DNA of 64,000 nucleotides, taken from positions 2,232,001 through 2,296,000 of the forward strand of contig NZ_PTRA01000001.1 of NCBI RefSeq assembly GCF_002943425.1. Reading direction: 5' to 3'. Below are positions 45,664 to 54,721 of the stretch, in pieces. Both the position numbers and the translations under genes were made by a program. Source of the DNA: Siphonobacter curvatus (lineage in GTDB: Bacteria > Bacteroidota > Bacteroidia > Cytophagales > Spirosomataceae). The notes under the pieces are model-generated. The model had not been told where the DNA came from, did no database searches, and worked only from the letters and a program-made list of their open reading frames with translations. The stretch's first letter is position 1, and every line of letters begins with the position of its first letter.

Positions 45664-46978
45664 ACAATCTTATTATTTCTGTAAAAAGCCGCTCTTATGC
45701 GGCTTTTTGCTTTGCCTGCTCAGTATCTCCACTACCTGGGCCCAACGCGTACGGGACTGTGCGTTTTCCCCCGTTTACCAGCAACACGTACAAAAAATCA
45801 AGGGGGCGGCCGTACGGCGACAGGCTTTTGAGGATTCCATTCAGGCCTTTGTTGAGCAACGAAAAAACCGAGGTGGCCGTACGGCGGACCGGATCATCCG
45901 GATTCCGGTGGTCGTTCACATCATTCATAATACGGCGGATTCAAACCGAATCGGTGGAACGGGTAATGCCAATATTTCAGTAGCCCAGATTGAATCACAA
46001 ATTCGGGTGCTTAATGAAGATTATCGTCGGCAGGAAGGTACGCGGGGCTATAATACCAATCCTGTGGGAGCGGATATGGAAATTGAGTTTTACCTGGCCA
46101 ACCGCGATCCGAATGGGAATCCTACCAACGGAATCGTTCGTCGCTACCGAAATCAGGCCGTTTATAACATTCAGTCCGACCTTGAAACCGTTAGTGCCCT
46201 TAGCTACTGGCCTTCCAATCGCTATTTGAACATTTGGGTCTTGCCGGATATTCGTAACTATCTTGGTTACGGGCAGTTTCCAGCTTCTACAGCCGTGGAG
46301 GGACTAGATGCGTACTACGAAGATTTCCCGCAAACCGACGGCGTATTCATCGCTCACCAATATTTTGGGGATACGGGCAATCTGGCCGACGAAGCCTACA
46401 GTTATGGCCGTACGCTCACGCACGAAGTCGGTCACTGGCTGGGTTTAATTCATACCTGGGGCGATGAGTACTGCGGAACGGATTACTGTGATGATACGCC
46501 ACCAACCGAGTCGGCGAACAACACGCGGTTTTGTAATGATCGGTATTCGACCTGCGTAAGCGGTCAGAGCACCCGCAACATGATCGAGAATTTTCTCGAC
46601 TACTCGCCCGACGCCTGCATGAATACCTTTACACTGGATCAGAAAAATCGGGTACGGGCGGTACTGGAACTGAGTCCGCGTCGTCGGCAACTGGTAGCTA
46701 CTACGAATTTGCTCGAAGAAACCGAAAAACTGGTGCTGAAGGTATACAATCACCCTATCCGAACCCAGACCATCACCTTTGAAGCGACCTTCAAGGGCAT
46801 TCAACCCATTGAGTATTCGCTCTTGGATCTACAGGGCCATGTAGTATACTCGGCCCGTCAAAGCAGTCAGCCCAGCAGTATATTTTCGATTTCGGGGGTA
46901 CATTTAGCCCCTGCCGTATATGTCCTGCGTTTTACCGCTGGAACTGAGACCCATAGTACGCGTCTTGTGGTGCAGTAA
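45647..46978 (+). CDS. M43-family (cytophagalysin-like) secreted metalloprotease
   Basis: About 443 residues from the ATG at 45647, which opens a signal peptide ending near TTWAQ. The zinc site is LTHEVGHWLGLIHTWG, the HExxHxxGxxH motif of M43B (pappalysin/cytophagalysin), followed by CDDTPPTES and the Met-turn-like NFLDYSPDACMNTFT. The C-terminal 80 residues (VLKVYNHPIRTQTITFEA..., VLRFTAGTETHSTRLVVQ) form a type A sorting domain, so the enzyme is probably exported by the type IX system. It overlaps phoH, and the phoH terminator hairpin is inside its signal-peptide codons. Confidence 0.88.
   Translation: MSPENKQSYYFCKKPLLCGFLLCLLSISTTWAQRVRDCAFSPVYQQHVQKIKGAAVRRQAFEDSIQAFVEQRKNRGGRTADRIIRIPVVVHIIHNTADSNRIGGTGNANISVAQIESQIRVLNEDYRRQEGTRGYNTNPVGADMEIEFYLANRDPNGNPTNGIVRRYRNQAVYNIQSDLETVSALSYWPSNRYLNIWVLPDIRNYLGYGQFPASTAVEGLDAYYEDFPQTDGVFIAHQYFGDTGNLADEAYSYGRTLTHEVGHWLGLIHTWGDEYCGTDYCDDTPPTESANNTRFCNDRYSTCVSGQSTRNMIENFLDYSPDACMNTFTLDQKNRVRAVLELSPRRRQLVATTNLLEETEKLVLKVYNHPIRTQTITFEATFKGIQPIEYSLLDLQGHVVYSARQSSQPSSIFSISGVHLAPAVYVLRFTAGTETHSTRLVVQ
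45683..45708 (+). terminator. Terminator-like hairpin inside the M43 signal-peptide codons
   Basis: AAAAAGCCGC (45683-45692) pairs with GCGGCTTTTT (45699-45708) around TCTTAT. It lies 20 bases after the phoH stop but within the coding sequence of the protease gene. Confidence 0.6.
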
Positions 46979-47057
46979 CCGTTACCTCAAATACTCACCT
47001 TTCCTTTGTACCGCGTGGGTACGAATTCCATCTTTGGGCATACCTCTTTGTTGACCC

Positions 47058-49123
47058 ATGTTCTGGAATTCGTACCCGCTTATTCGGTATACGCTGGCCT
47101 TTACGGCTGGAATCATTCTCTATACGCAGACTTCACTGCCCTTAATAGCTCTAGTCCTTACCGGCTTCGTCACCCTAACCCTTTACCTCTATTTCCATTT
47201 TTTGGGAAAACAGTTATCCTGGCTGAGTGGACCGGCTGGTGTGGTGACAGTCGGGATATTAGGCTGGCTCTTTACGGCACAGGCGGACGACAGTACGCGT
47301 CCTGACTATCTTGTTCATCTTCCAGGCCCCGTTGAAGGTTATCGGGCGGTACTGAGTTCGGCGGTAGAAACGAAAAGCAATACGTTTCGGGTCACGGCTC
47401 AGGTAGAACAAGTACGCATTCACTCCCGCTGGCTGCCCGCTCGTGGCAAAGTATTACTCTTTATAGACCGCAACGTTCCGCACAAACCGGCTTACGGCAA
47501 TGAGCTTCTGGTACGGAAAGCCCCCAAACGCGTAGAGCCGCCGCACAATCCAAATGAATTTAACTACCAACAGTATTTGAAATACCAGGGTATCGACTAC
47601 CAGCAGTACCTGCACGTCGGCGAGTTTGTACGATTGGACAAACGTCCACCTTCCCGGTTCGTACAACTGGCCCTTCAGGTTAATGAATCCGCGACGGCCC
47701 TACTAGCCCAACAGCTGACTTCCCGAAACGAACTGGCCGTTGCCTCGGCCATGCTTCTGGGCGTACGTGACGAACTCGACAGTAATTTACTGCGAGCGTA
47801 TTCGGCTGCGGGGGCGGTGCATACGCTTTCCGTATCGGGTATGCATGTCGGCATTTTGTTTCTAGTGCTGAGCTGGTTCCTACAACCCTTACGCAAAGGT
47901 TCGTCGTACAAAAAGTGGGGCTTCGTTGGGATTGTTTTTACCTTTTTATGGGGATATGCCTTACTCACGGGAATGTCTGCTCCGGTACTCCGTTCGGCGA
48001 TCATGCTCAGCGTATTTGTCATTGGAGATACCTTTCGGCTTTCGCGGAATTCATTTAATACGCTGACTTTCTCGGCTTTGGTGATTCTGGTGTTTAATCC
48101 CTACGCTTTATTTCAGATGGGCTTTCGTCTTATCTATCAGTAGCGGGGATTCTGTACCTGTATCCCAGGCTGCACTGGCTCTGGCAACCAGTCAATCCGC
48201 TCTGGGCCGAGCTCTGGAGTTTATCCTGCGGGGCGGTAACCGCCCAGGTGGTTACTTACCCACTGGCCGTGTATTACTTCCACCAATTTCCAACGTATTT
48301 TCTACTCGTCAATCCACTCGTTTTAGGGCTTTCGAGTTTAGGGTTGATTGTGGGAATGTTGTACCTGTTATTATCCTTCGTCCCCGTGTTAAACGATTTT
48401 CTGTTGTATTGCCTTAAACTTTCTTTTGGCTTACTAAATCAATTGGTATTTCGTACGGAAACCTGGCCCGGTGCCCGATGGAATCGTCTGATTGTTACGG
48501 ATCTTCAATTGGTACTCCTCTACGGCATACTTACTCTGTTGCTTTTGCTTTTCGCAAACCGGAGGAAAATCTATTTGTGGCCCTGTATTGCCTTGGCGTT
48601 CGTCTTTGCGTCAACCAAACTGTACGCGTACCAGCAACAGCGGAAACAACACTGGCTAGTTGTACATCACTTGAAGAAACATACGGCCGTTAGCTTCATT
48701 CAGGGTCGTAGGCTACACTTGCTTGCTGATTCCCTGCTTTATACGGACCGCCGTATGCAGGAACTTCATTTGGAGCAATTCTGGACGGCTCAGGGTATTC
48801 ACCAAACGCACCATACCCTTGTTCAAACCCTCACTCCTTTTGGGCAAGCCCTCTGCTGGCAGGGTAAACGCGTACTCTTGATTCGGCACCCCCTTCCCCG
48901 CCGTACAATTTTACATAGTCAACAGATAATTGACCTTTTACTGATCAGCAACAATGCTCTACGCTACCCGCCGGATTGGCTAAGTGAATTTCCTGTCCGG
49001 CAAATTGTGCTGGATGTTACCAACAGTCGAAGCGTAGCTGAACGCTGGCGAACGTTCTGTACTGATCGAAATATTACTTGTTACGACGTTCGTACCCGGG
49101 GAGCTTTCGTAGCCTCCTGGTAA
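47058..49123 (+). pseudogene. comEC: ComEC/Rec2 DNA-uptake channel, frameshifted
   Basis: ComEC carries single-stranded DNA across the inner membrane in natural transformation. The first frame (47058-48143, 361 residues) has the membrane N-terminus, the OB-like periplasmic part and the competence domain (GAVHTLSVSGMHVGILF, SAPVLRSAIMLSVFVIGD), then stops after FQMGFRLIYQ. The other frame continues from 48131 with YLSVAGILYLYPRL, more membrane segments and a reduced C-terminal domain to 49123. Restoring one TCTT after 48131 would give the expected FRLSYLSVAG without a break. It is either a true inactivation or a sequence error. A full protein would be about 690 residues, normal for the group. 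Confidence 0.85.
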
Positions 49124-49194
49124 AAAATAACCCAAGAATCTTATCGGGCTGGAGCAAGCTGAATTAATTTGCGGTACAAACCGAACGAAAGCAA

Positions 49195-49881
49195 ATGAAA
49201 AAAATTGGTGTTATTCTGCACGGCAGCGGTGTTTTTGATGGTTCCGAAATTCACGAAGCGACGCTTTCTCTCCTAGCGATTCGGGAAGCCGGAGCGGTGT
49301 ACGAGTGCTACGCCCCCGATGTCGATCAATACCACGTGATCAATCATACGACGGGAGAAGAAATGCCCGAAAAACGGAATGTGCTGGTGGAATCCGCTCG
49401 CATTGCCCGGGGTGAAATCAAAAATCTGATGGAACTGGACCTCGACGCAGTCGATGGTCTGCTAATTCCGGGAGGCTTTGGAGCGGCTAAAAATCTGTCA
49501 ACCTGGGCCTTCGACGGTCCCGCCGGTAGTGTACTCCCCCAAATGAAAGAAGTTATTTTAGCGGCGGTTCGTAAACAGGTCCCCATTGCTTCACTCTGCG
49601 TGAGTCCAGTAGTAGTTGCAAAAGCCTTAGAAGGCAGCGAATACCACCCTCAGCTTACGCTCGGTACGAGCAAGCAGGCATCACCTTATGATATTGCGGG
49701 ATTTTCGGCGGGAATCGAAAGCGTAGGAGCTGTAGCCCAATCGGCTAGTATTGAAGAAGTCTGGGTAGACTCTACCTTGAAAATTGTAACGGCTCCCTGT
49801 TACATGATGGAAACCGACATTTTAGGCATTCGAGCCAATACAAAGCAAGCCGTTGAGCGATTACTCGAGCTCATCGGATAG
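49195..49881 (+). CDS. elbB: ElbB-type glyoxalase/DJ-1 superfamily protein
   Basis: This 228-residue cytoplasmic protein matches ElbB (isoprenoid-biosynthesis protein with amidotransferase-like domain). KKIGVILHGSGVFDGSEIHEA and DVDQYHVINHTTGEEMPEKRNVLVES are signatures, DGLLIPGGFGAAKNLSTWAF is the nucleophile-elbow neighbourhood of the fold, and SLCVSPVVVAKAL carries the conserved Cys. Family members have weak glyoxalase activity; the physiological role is not settled. It is a single gene ended by a bidirectional hairpin. Confidence 0.92.
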   Translation: MKKIGVILHGSGVFDGSEIHEATLSLLAIREAGAVYECYAPDVDQYHVINHTTGEEMPEKRNVLVESARIARGEIKNLMELDLDAVDGLLIPGGFGAAKNLSTWAFDGPAGSVLPQMKEVILAAVRKQVPIASLCVSPVVVAKALEGSEYHPQLTLGTSKQASPYDIAGFSAGIESVGAVAQSASIEEVWVDSTLKIVTAPCYMMETDILGIRANTKQAVERLLELIG

Positions 49882-49899
49882 CCCCTACAATCAAAAGTA

Positions 49900-49935
49900 A
49901 CAAAGGGTAGTTAGCCGTAGCTAACCACCCTTTGT
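49900..49935. terminator. Bidirectional terminator between elbB and the DUF3127 gene
   Basis: ACAAAGGGTAGTTAGC pairs with GCTAACCACCCTTTGT around CGTA, with one mismatch, between convergent genes. Confidence 0.8.
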
Positions 49936-49947
49936 ATGATGCGTCTT

Positions 49948-50319
49948 CTAGAAAGGCAGATCGTCCGTATCGTTGTCGGCCGGAGGCAAGGTGGGCGAAG
50001 ACGGCATGTGTGTTGGCTCACTTCCGCCGATAAAGGCGTTGGTATCGACCGCATCCACTCGCCAGGCCCGGGCTTCCGTGTACCAGCGACCGTTATATTC
50101 CCGCGATTCCAGGTTAAAGGAAACCTTGATTTTATCGCCAGGGGTGTATTGTTTAAATTCAGCTACTTTGTCTCCCCAGAGAGAAAAGTTTACTTTCTTC
50201 GGATACTGTTCATCCGTTTCGATTACAAAATCCTGTTTTACCCAGGAATTACCGCTCTTGCTGGTACCCGTCACTTCCGGCAGCACTTGTTGCAGCACAC
50301 CTTCAATTTCTAATGCCAT
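49948..50319 (-). CDS. DUF3127 protein with SSB-like tail
   Basis: This 123-residue protein has an OB-fold-like DUF3127 domain (EGVLQQVLPEVTGTSKSGNSWVKQDFVIET, then KVNFSLWGDKVAEFKQYTPG) and a Pro/Ser-rich acidic tail that ends DTDDLPF. The last residues are the same type of acidic Asp-Asp-x-Pro-Phe tip that single-stranded DNA-binding proteins use to dock repair and replication enzymes. I infer a DNA- or SSB-related role. It is leftward, convergent with elbB and divergent from tRNA-Leu. Confidence 0.8.
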   Translation of the reverse strand: MALEIEGVLQQVLPEVTGTSKSGNSWVKQDFVIETDEQYPKKVNFSLWGDKVAEFKQYTPGDKIKVSFNLESREYNGRWYTEARAWRVDAVDTNAFIGGSEPTHMPSSPTLPPADNDTDDLPF

Positions 50320-50425
50320 TTATTTTTTCGATAAGAGGATTTGATTATCAGCACGTAGGCACTAAACCTGCCCTATGCCGATGCAAAAATAACATTCCAG
50401 ACTTGCTTTTGCTTTCAAAAAAATA

Positions 50426-50433
50426 TACTTTTG
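50426..50433 (+). promoter_or_regulatory. Promoter -7 box of tRNA-Leu
   Basis: TACTTTTG within TATACTTTTGCACCACA, the same 17-base context as before tRNA-Met, lies 17 bp before the tRNA. Confidence 0.75.
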
Positions 50434-50450
50434 CACCACATTCATCAAGG

Positions 50451-50534
50451 GGCGTTGTGGTGGAATTGGTAGACACGCTACTTTGAGGGGGTAGTGCCGG
50501 TTCCGGCATGGGAGTTCGAGTCTCCCCAACGTCA
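50451..50534 (+). tRNA. tRNA-Leu (GAG), integration target
   Basis: An 84-nt class II tRNA: acceptor GGCGTTG with CAACGTC, anticodon loop TTGAGGG, a long variable arm (TGCCGGTTCCGGCA), T arm GGGAG TTCGAGT CTCCC and discriminator A. The tyrosine integrase begins 225 bp downstream, so its 3' end is the likely attachment site. Confidence 0.95.
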
Positions 50535-50602
50535 CATATGTGTGGGATAATATCCCGAACAAACCCGATAAATCAGCTATAAAACGCTGGTTTGTCGGGT
50601 TT
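50533..50602 (+). other. Predicted attL region and tRNA-Leu terminator
   Basis: CACATATGTG (50533-50542) is a palindrome that includes the last bases of the tRNA. GGGATAATATCCC (50544-50556) is a second one. A longer hairpin, AAACCCGA (50561-50568) with TCGGGTTT (50595-50602) and an inner stem, then ends in TTCTG and can terminate the tRNA. The palindromes may be core-type integrase sites. Confidence 0.5.
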
Positions 50603-50658
50603 TCTGCGTTTAGGCCTCTACCTCAATTTCGATACATAACCGTTATTTTCTATGCAGC

Positions 50659-50723
50659 GACCGCACCAAATACCATCCTACAGTTTCTCGTCAAAAACTC
50701 ATTTGACCGCACCTGACCGCACC
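50659..50723. repeat. GACCGCACC direct repeats before the integrase
   Basis: GACCGCACC occurs at 50659, 50705 and 50715; the last two form a perfect 10-bp tandem repeat (TGACCGCACC). They lie in the leader of the integrase gene, where arm-type integrase sites are often found. Confidence 0.5.
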
Positions 50724-50758
50724 TGATTTTCTCCCTTCCATTTTCAACGTTCCTACTG

Positions 50759-52366
50759 ATGAATATTCAATTTAAGATTCGCACCGACAAGCCTGAAAAC
50801 TCAGATGGCTTTCCCATTTACATGACCCTTTATTATATGCATCAGCGGTACCTGTACTCTACCCAGTGCCGGTCTAAGACTAGCGACTGGGATTCGGTCA
50901 AGGGATTGCCTAAGAAGAAACATCCCTTTCACGAGCAGATCAAGCAAAGGATTGACAACCTTCAAGATCGAACTAAACGTCTTTTTATGGTTCGTGCTCC
51001 TTTTGGTTTTCCGTCGAACGAACAGTTACGTAGCTATCTTGACGGAGTGGATGTGCATGGGATGGCTTTATTACTTTCCAAATTCGTTGAATATCCTGGG
51101 ATGTTCTTCCAGGCAGCTGACTCACTCCGGGACTTCTTAACCCTTCACCTGATTGATGTCTTACAGTTCGATAGTCACAACTACCAGGCTTATGAGAAAA
51201 CCATCCGTCTTCAATACGATATTACTATTGCTGAAGCTTTACTTTCCTATACGCTCCAATTACTGGAAGGAATTGAGACGTTCGTATCCACTCCTATTCC
51301 CTGTTTACATTCGGCTCCTCAATATGATTTTTTTGAGGAATACGATCGTTTTATGGCGGATGGTATTCTGATGGGAAAGAAAGACGGTACCATGCGGCCG
51401 TACAGGGCCTTGCTAAAACTCTTGAAAAAATTTGACGAAATAAAGCCTGGCACACTCATTATTAGCGAGTATACGGCAAGTGTACACCAGAGTTTCCTGC
51501 GTTATTTGATGAGCCTTCGGGATTATCACCCCAACTATATTTCAGGCATCTGCAAAAACCTGACTGCGTTCTTTAATTGGTGTATCAAGCAAGGATATCC
51601 TCTACACAAACAGCACGCCAAGATTTCTCAAAAATACATTGAACCTCCCCGGTGCGTACTAACGATGGAGGAAGTGACGCAGATCATGGGTGTAAACGTG
51701 TTTCGCTACAATGATTATGTAGCTGCATTAAATCCAGAAGATCGATTGGGTATTCCTATGTGGAAAACAGTTGAAAAGACACGGGATAGCTTTGTGTTTG
51801 CCTGTTTTACGGGTCTACGCTACTCTGATCTTTCCAGACTTTCCGAATCGCACATTGTAGATGGAAAAGACTATGATCTGATCATTCTCCACCCTACAAA
51901 GGCCGTAACTACCCGATCAGTTAAAATTAAGAAGGTAGTCATACCATTAACGGATATCCCCCAGTCCATTCGGAACAAATACAAGAATCGACACTCAACC
52001 ATAGTTCCTGTGCCTGCTGCCAGCTATTACAATTCAAGCCTAAAGATTCTAGCGACGATTGCGGGCCTTAAAGGGAGTTTTGAAACGATCGAATACGAAC
52101 GAAATACACCTAAGATTGTAAATGTGCCCAAGGTCGAAGCCATCACCTCACACGTGGCCCGGCATACCTTTGCCACCCTGCTTGCCGGATTAAACATCCC
52201 TCAAAAGTTTATCCAGGACACGCTAGGCCATTCTGATCAGCGACAAACAGCTATTTATACCCACTACGTGGAAAGCGAAGCTTCGAAGCAAATTGTTCAG
52301 GCTTTTAAGAAAATAGCTTCCAGGGACCTAAGTATGCTTCTTATTAATGAAGCCTTTAAAGATTAG
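50759..52366 (+). CDS. Tyrosine-type recombinase/integrase
   Basis: This 535-residue protein has an N-terminal arm-binding-like domain (IQFKIRTDKPENSDGFPIYM), a SAM-like core-binding domain (about 205-290) and a C-terminal catalytic domain. The tyrosine-recombinase residues are all present: Arg354 in TGLRYSDL, His465 and Arg468 in HVARHTF, His491 in TLGHSD and Tyr500 in AIYTHYVE. It therefore looks active. It starts 225 bp after tRNA-Leu in the same direction, typical of elements that insert in a tRNA 3' end. An insert of about 100 residues between the first two domains makes it longer than many relatives. Confidence 0.95.
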   Translation: MNIQFKIRTDKPENSDGFPIYMTLYYMHQRYLYSTQCRSKTSDWDSVKGLPKKKHPFHEQIKQRIDNLQDRTKRLFMVRAPFGFPSNEQLRSYLDGVDVHGMALLLSKFVEYPGMFFQAADSLRDFLTLHLIDVLQFDSHNYQAYEKTIRLQYDITIAEALLSYTLQLLEGIETFVSTPIPCLHSAPQYDFFEEYDRFMADGILMGKKDGTMRPYRALLKLLKKFDEIKPGTLIISEYTASVHQSFLRYLMSLRDYHPNYISGICKNLTAFFNWCIKQGYPLHKQHAKISQKYIEPPRCVLTMEEVTQIMGVNVFRYNDYVAALNPEDRLGIPMWKTVEKTRDSFVFACFTGLRYSDLSRLSESHIVDGKDYDLIILHPTKAVTTRSVKIKKVVIPLTDIPQSIRNKYKNRHSTIVPVPAASYYNSSLKILATIAGLKGSFETIEYERNTPKIVNVPKVEAITSHVARHTFATLLAGLNIPQKFIQDTLGHSDQRQTAIYTHYVESEASKQIVQAFKKIASRDLSMLLINEAFKD

Positions 52367-52485
52367 TTCTTACTTAGAATATGATCGCTGGGAAATGTTA
52401 CCTAGTAAAAATCAGTAAATTTTTAAATAAAATATTTCCTGTTAGTACTTAATAACATACTATGCTTGTCATTTACTTATGATAC

Positions 52486-52503
52486 ATACCTATTAATAGG
52501 TAT
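52486..52503. promoter_or_regulatory. Perfect 18-bp palindrome before the lipoprotein gene
   Basis: ATACCTATTAATAGGTAT lies 75 bp upstream of the lipoprotein start in a very AT-rich spacer. It is a plausible operator for a dimeric repressor or activator; no regulator gene is adjacent. Confidence 0.5.
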
Positions 52504-52577
52504 AGTAACTAACATATACAATTTTGAATTTTACATTTTAAACTTATCAATTGTACATACTAAATCAGTAATAATAA

Positions 52578-54536
52578 ATGAATAAGCTATATCCATTATT
52601 ATTTGTGCTATTTTTAGCTATATACGGATGCTCTAAAAAAGGCACTCCAATTGATAAGACAGAACCTGGAACACTTAAGCCTATTGGAAAGACAGGTCTT
52701 GCTCCAGGTCAGATCATCTTACATTCTTCTACTTCATCTTTAGTAATGCTCAAAGGCGAAACTACCCGCCTGACTCTCAGACAGGAATCCTCTATACCCT
52801 CAGATACCATACCTAGAAACTTAACTTATTTTAGCTCTAATTCATCAATTGCTACATGGCAATCTGGAGATATAGTTGCTAAAGATACAGGCACTTGTAT
52901 ATTAACAGTGAGAAATATCAATAGTAACATTGTCTTAATTCAAGTTTCTGTTCAGTTGCCATCCAATACTATTTTATCGCTAAGTCAACCGATGTTCGCT
53001 GATTTTAAAAAAGATATACTTATTATAGACACTGACAAGTCAAAATCAGTCGATGTATCTTCATTAAACAGAATAGGTAAGCCTGTAAAAAGCGAAATAA
53101 AGTTGATCTTTTCTAACCAAAAAGGCGATTTTGAAACAGCCCCAGGGGGACGCACAAAAGATCTTCCAGAAGAAGGATTTTACAGAGTTAGAGCTAAAGT
53201 TAATGACAAGTACCTACAAGGCGAATCTGCAGCTATTATTATAAAGTCGTCCAACTCGCTCTTATTTAATGACACAACCCTTCAAGTCTTTAACATTTTT
53301 TTAACAAAATATCCTACATTCTTCACTAGAACTAATATCCAATCTCAAAGTATTCAAGGAAATGTATTTCTTGTAAAACCTACAAATAATAATGGTAAAA
53401 TAGATTTACAGTACAGTACTTTGTTCTCTCAAGTGTTAAATATAGAAACAGAAAACAATCAGATTATTTCTTCTAACGGCAGTACACTAAGTTCTGTCAA
53501 AGAAGGCTTTGGCCGTTGGCGTCCAATTTATAAAAATTTCAAAGGGCCTTGGTACGCTAGTCAAGTTTTCGTTGATTTTTCTGGAATCTGGTATTGTGAA
53601 AGTGATAAAAAAGGAAATGAAATTAGTTTAAATATTCCATTTATTCCTGAAAAAGTATTTTATGATGGTTCTGCAGGAGGTCCTTTTGAAATTTTTAAAT
53701 ACTACAAAATAAATGATAGACAAGTAGCTTATGCTCAATTAAACCTCGGAAAAGCTCAAATTAAAAACAAATTTAGTCCATTTAATATTATAAACACTCA
53801 AGTAGAAATTGGCCCAGTTACGGATTGTTTGATTTGCACGAATACTCCAACAACGCCTCAAAGACAGGATTGGCCCTTTGGAGCCCTCAATTTACTAAAT
53901 CAGAACAGATATGGAACTTTATTTTATTCAAGTAAAGATAAGTTTATTTTAAATGACAATGAAAACTCTAGGATAGAGTTCATTAGAAAGAATGCTCAAT
54001 TCGAAGAGCAAGATAAACCTGAAAAGTTCACAATTGAAGGTGTCGAAGTTTATGGAACCAAAGGAATAAAAGGAATAAATTTAATTGGAGAATATAAAGC
54101 TGAAACAAAAAATCACCTTTCTTACCAAGGGGTTAAATACCCTAACCTACCCTTGATTTTAAATCCTGACAACTCAGGTACTTTTGTTGAAAATGAAGAT
54201 TATGAAGTATTAATAGTATCTACAACTACGAATAAGACTCCCTTTACTTGGCGAATTCTAACGGACGATAATGGGAATCCCCTTATGGAAACCAGAGAAA
54301 GTAGTCGATTTAAAGGGAAATCTGGATTGATCTCAATAACAATTCATAAAAAGGATGTTTCAAAAGAAACAATCTTTTATGAAATTTATAAAGATAACCT
54401 AGAACGGTATGGCTCACAATCATTCATATGGCCAATTATCATAGATGAATCTAGAAATGAAATAATTATTGAAAGGTTTTCTGGCATACTCTCGTCCTAT
54501 AACGAATATGATATTAGGGTAAAAAGATTAAAATAG
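52578..54536 (+). CDS. AT-rich lipoprotein cargo gene of unknown function
   Basis: This 652-residue protein has a lipoprotein signal (YPLLFVLFLAIYGCSKKG) with the acylated Cys near residue 18. Residues about 45-135 look like a bacterial Ig-like domain (SSLVMLKGETTRLTL, then YFSSNSSIATWQSGDIVAKD and GTCILTVRN). The remaining 500 residues are beta-rich and unrecognised. Codons are far more AT-rich than the core genes, which points to recent transfer. It lies between the integrase and a leftward gene, so it is a cargo gene. A surface or periplasmic role is likely. Confidence 0.7.
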   Translation: MNKLYPLLFVLFLAIYGCSKKGTPIDKTEPGTLKPIGKTGLAPGQIILHSSTSSLVMLKGETTRLTLRQESSIPSDTIPRNLTYFSSNSSIATWQSGDIVAKDTGTCILTVRNINSNIVLIQVSVQLPSNTILSLSQPMFADFKKDILIIDTDKSKSVDVSSLNRIGKPVKSEIKLIFSNQKGDFETAPGGRTKDLPEEGFYRVRAKVNDKYLQGESAAIIIKSSNSLLFNDTTLQVFNIFLTKYPTFFTRTNIQSQSIQGNVFLVKPTNNNGKIDLQYSTLFSQVLNIETENNQIISSNGSTLSSVKEGFGRWRPIYKNFKGPWYASQVFVDFSGIWYCESDKKGNEISLNIPFIPEKVFYDGSAGGPFEIFKYYKINDRQVAYAQLNLGKAQIKNKFSPFNIINTQVEIGPVTDCLICTNTPTTPQRQDWPFGALNLLNQNRYGTLFYSSKDKFILNDNENSRIEFIRKNAQFEEQDKPEKFTIEGVEVYGTKGIKGINLIGEYKAETKNHLSYQGVKYPNLPLILNPDNSGTFVENEDYEVLIVSTTTNKTPFTWRILTDDNGNPLMETRESSRFKGKSGLISITIHKKDVSKETIFYEIYKDNLERYGSQSFIWPIIIDESRNEIIIERFSGILSSYNEYDIRVKRLK

Positions 54537-54626
54537 CAGTCAGTATCTTTATTGATGCCTTTATTTTAAACATTAAACTTATAGAATAATCACTTGATAA
54601 AAGAAAAGGCTACTAGGTAATTTATT

Positions 54627-54655
54627 AAAGCCGTCAGCAAATATCTGACGGCTTT
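54627..54655. terminator. Bidirectional terminator in the cargo region
   Basis: AAAGCCGTCAG pairs with CTGACGGCTTT around CAAATAT, between the convergent lipoprotein and chimera genes. Confidence 0.8.
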
Positions 54656-54721
54656 AATAAAAACAGCATAGCTAGTTTATGAGTGGGTGTGGTTTCCCCT
54701 TTACTAATCCTACTTTATACA

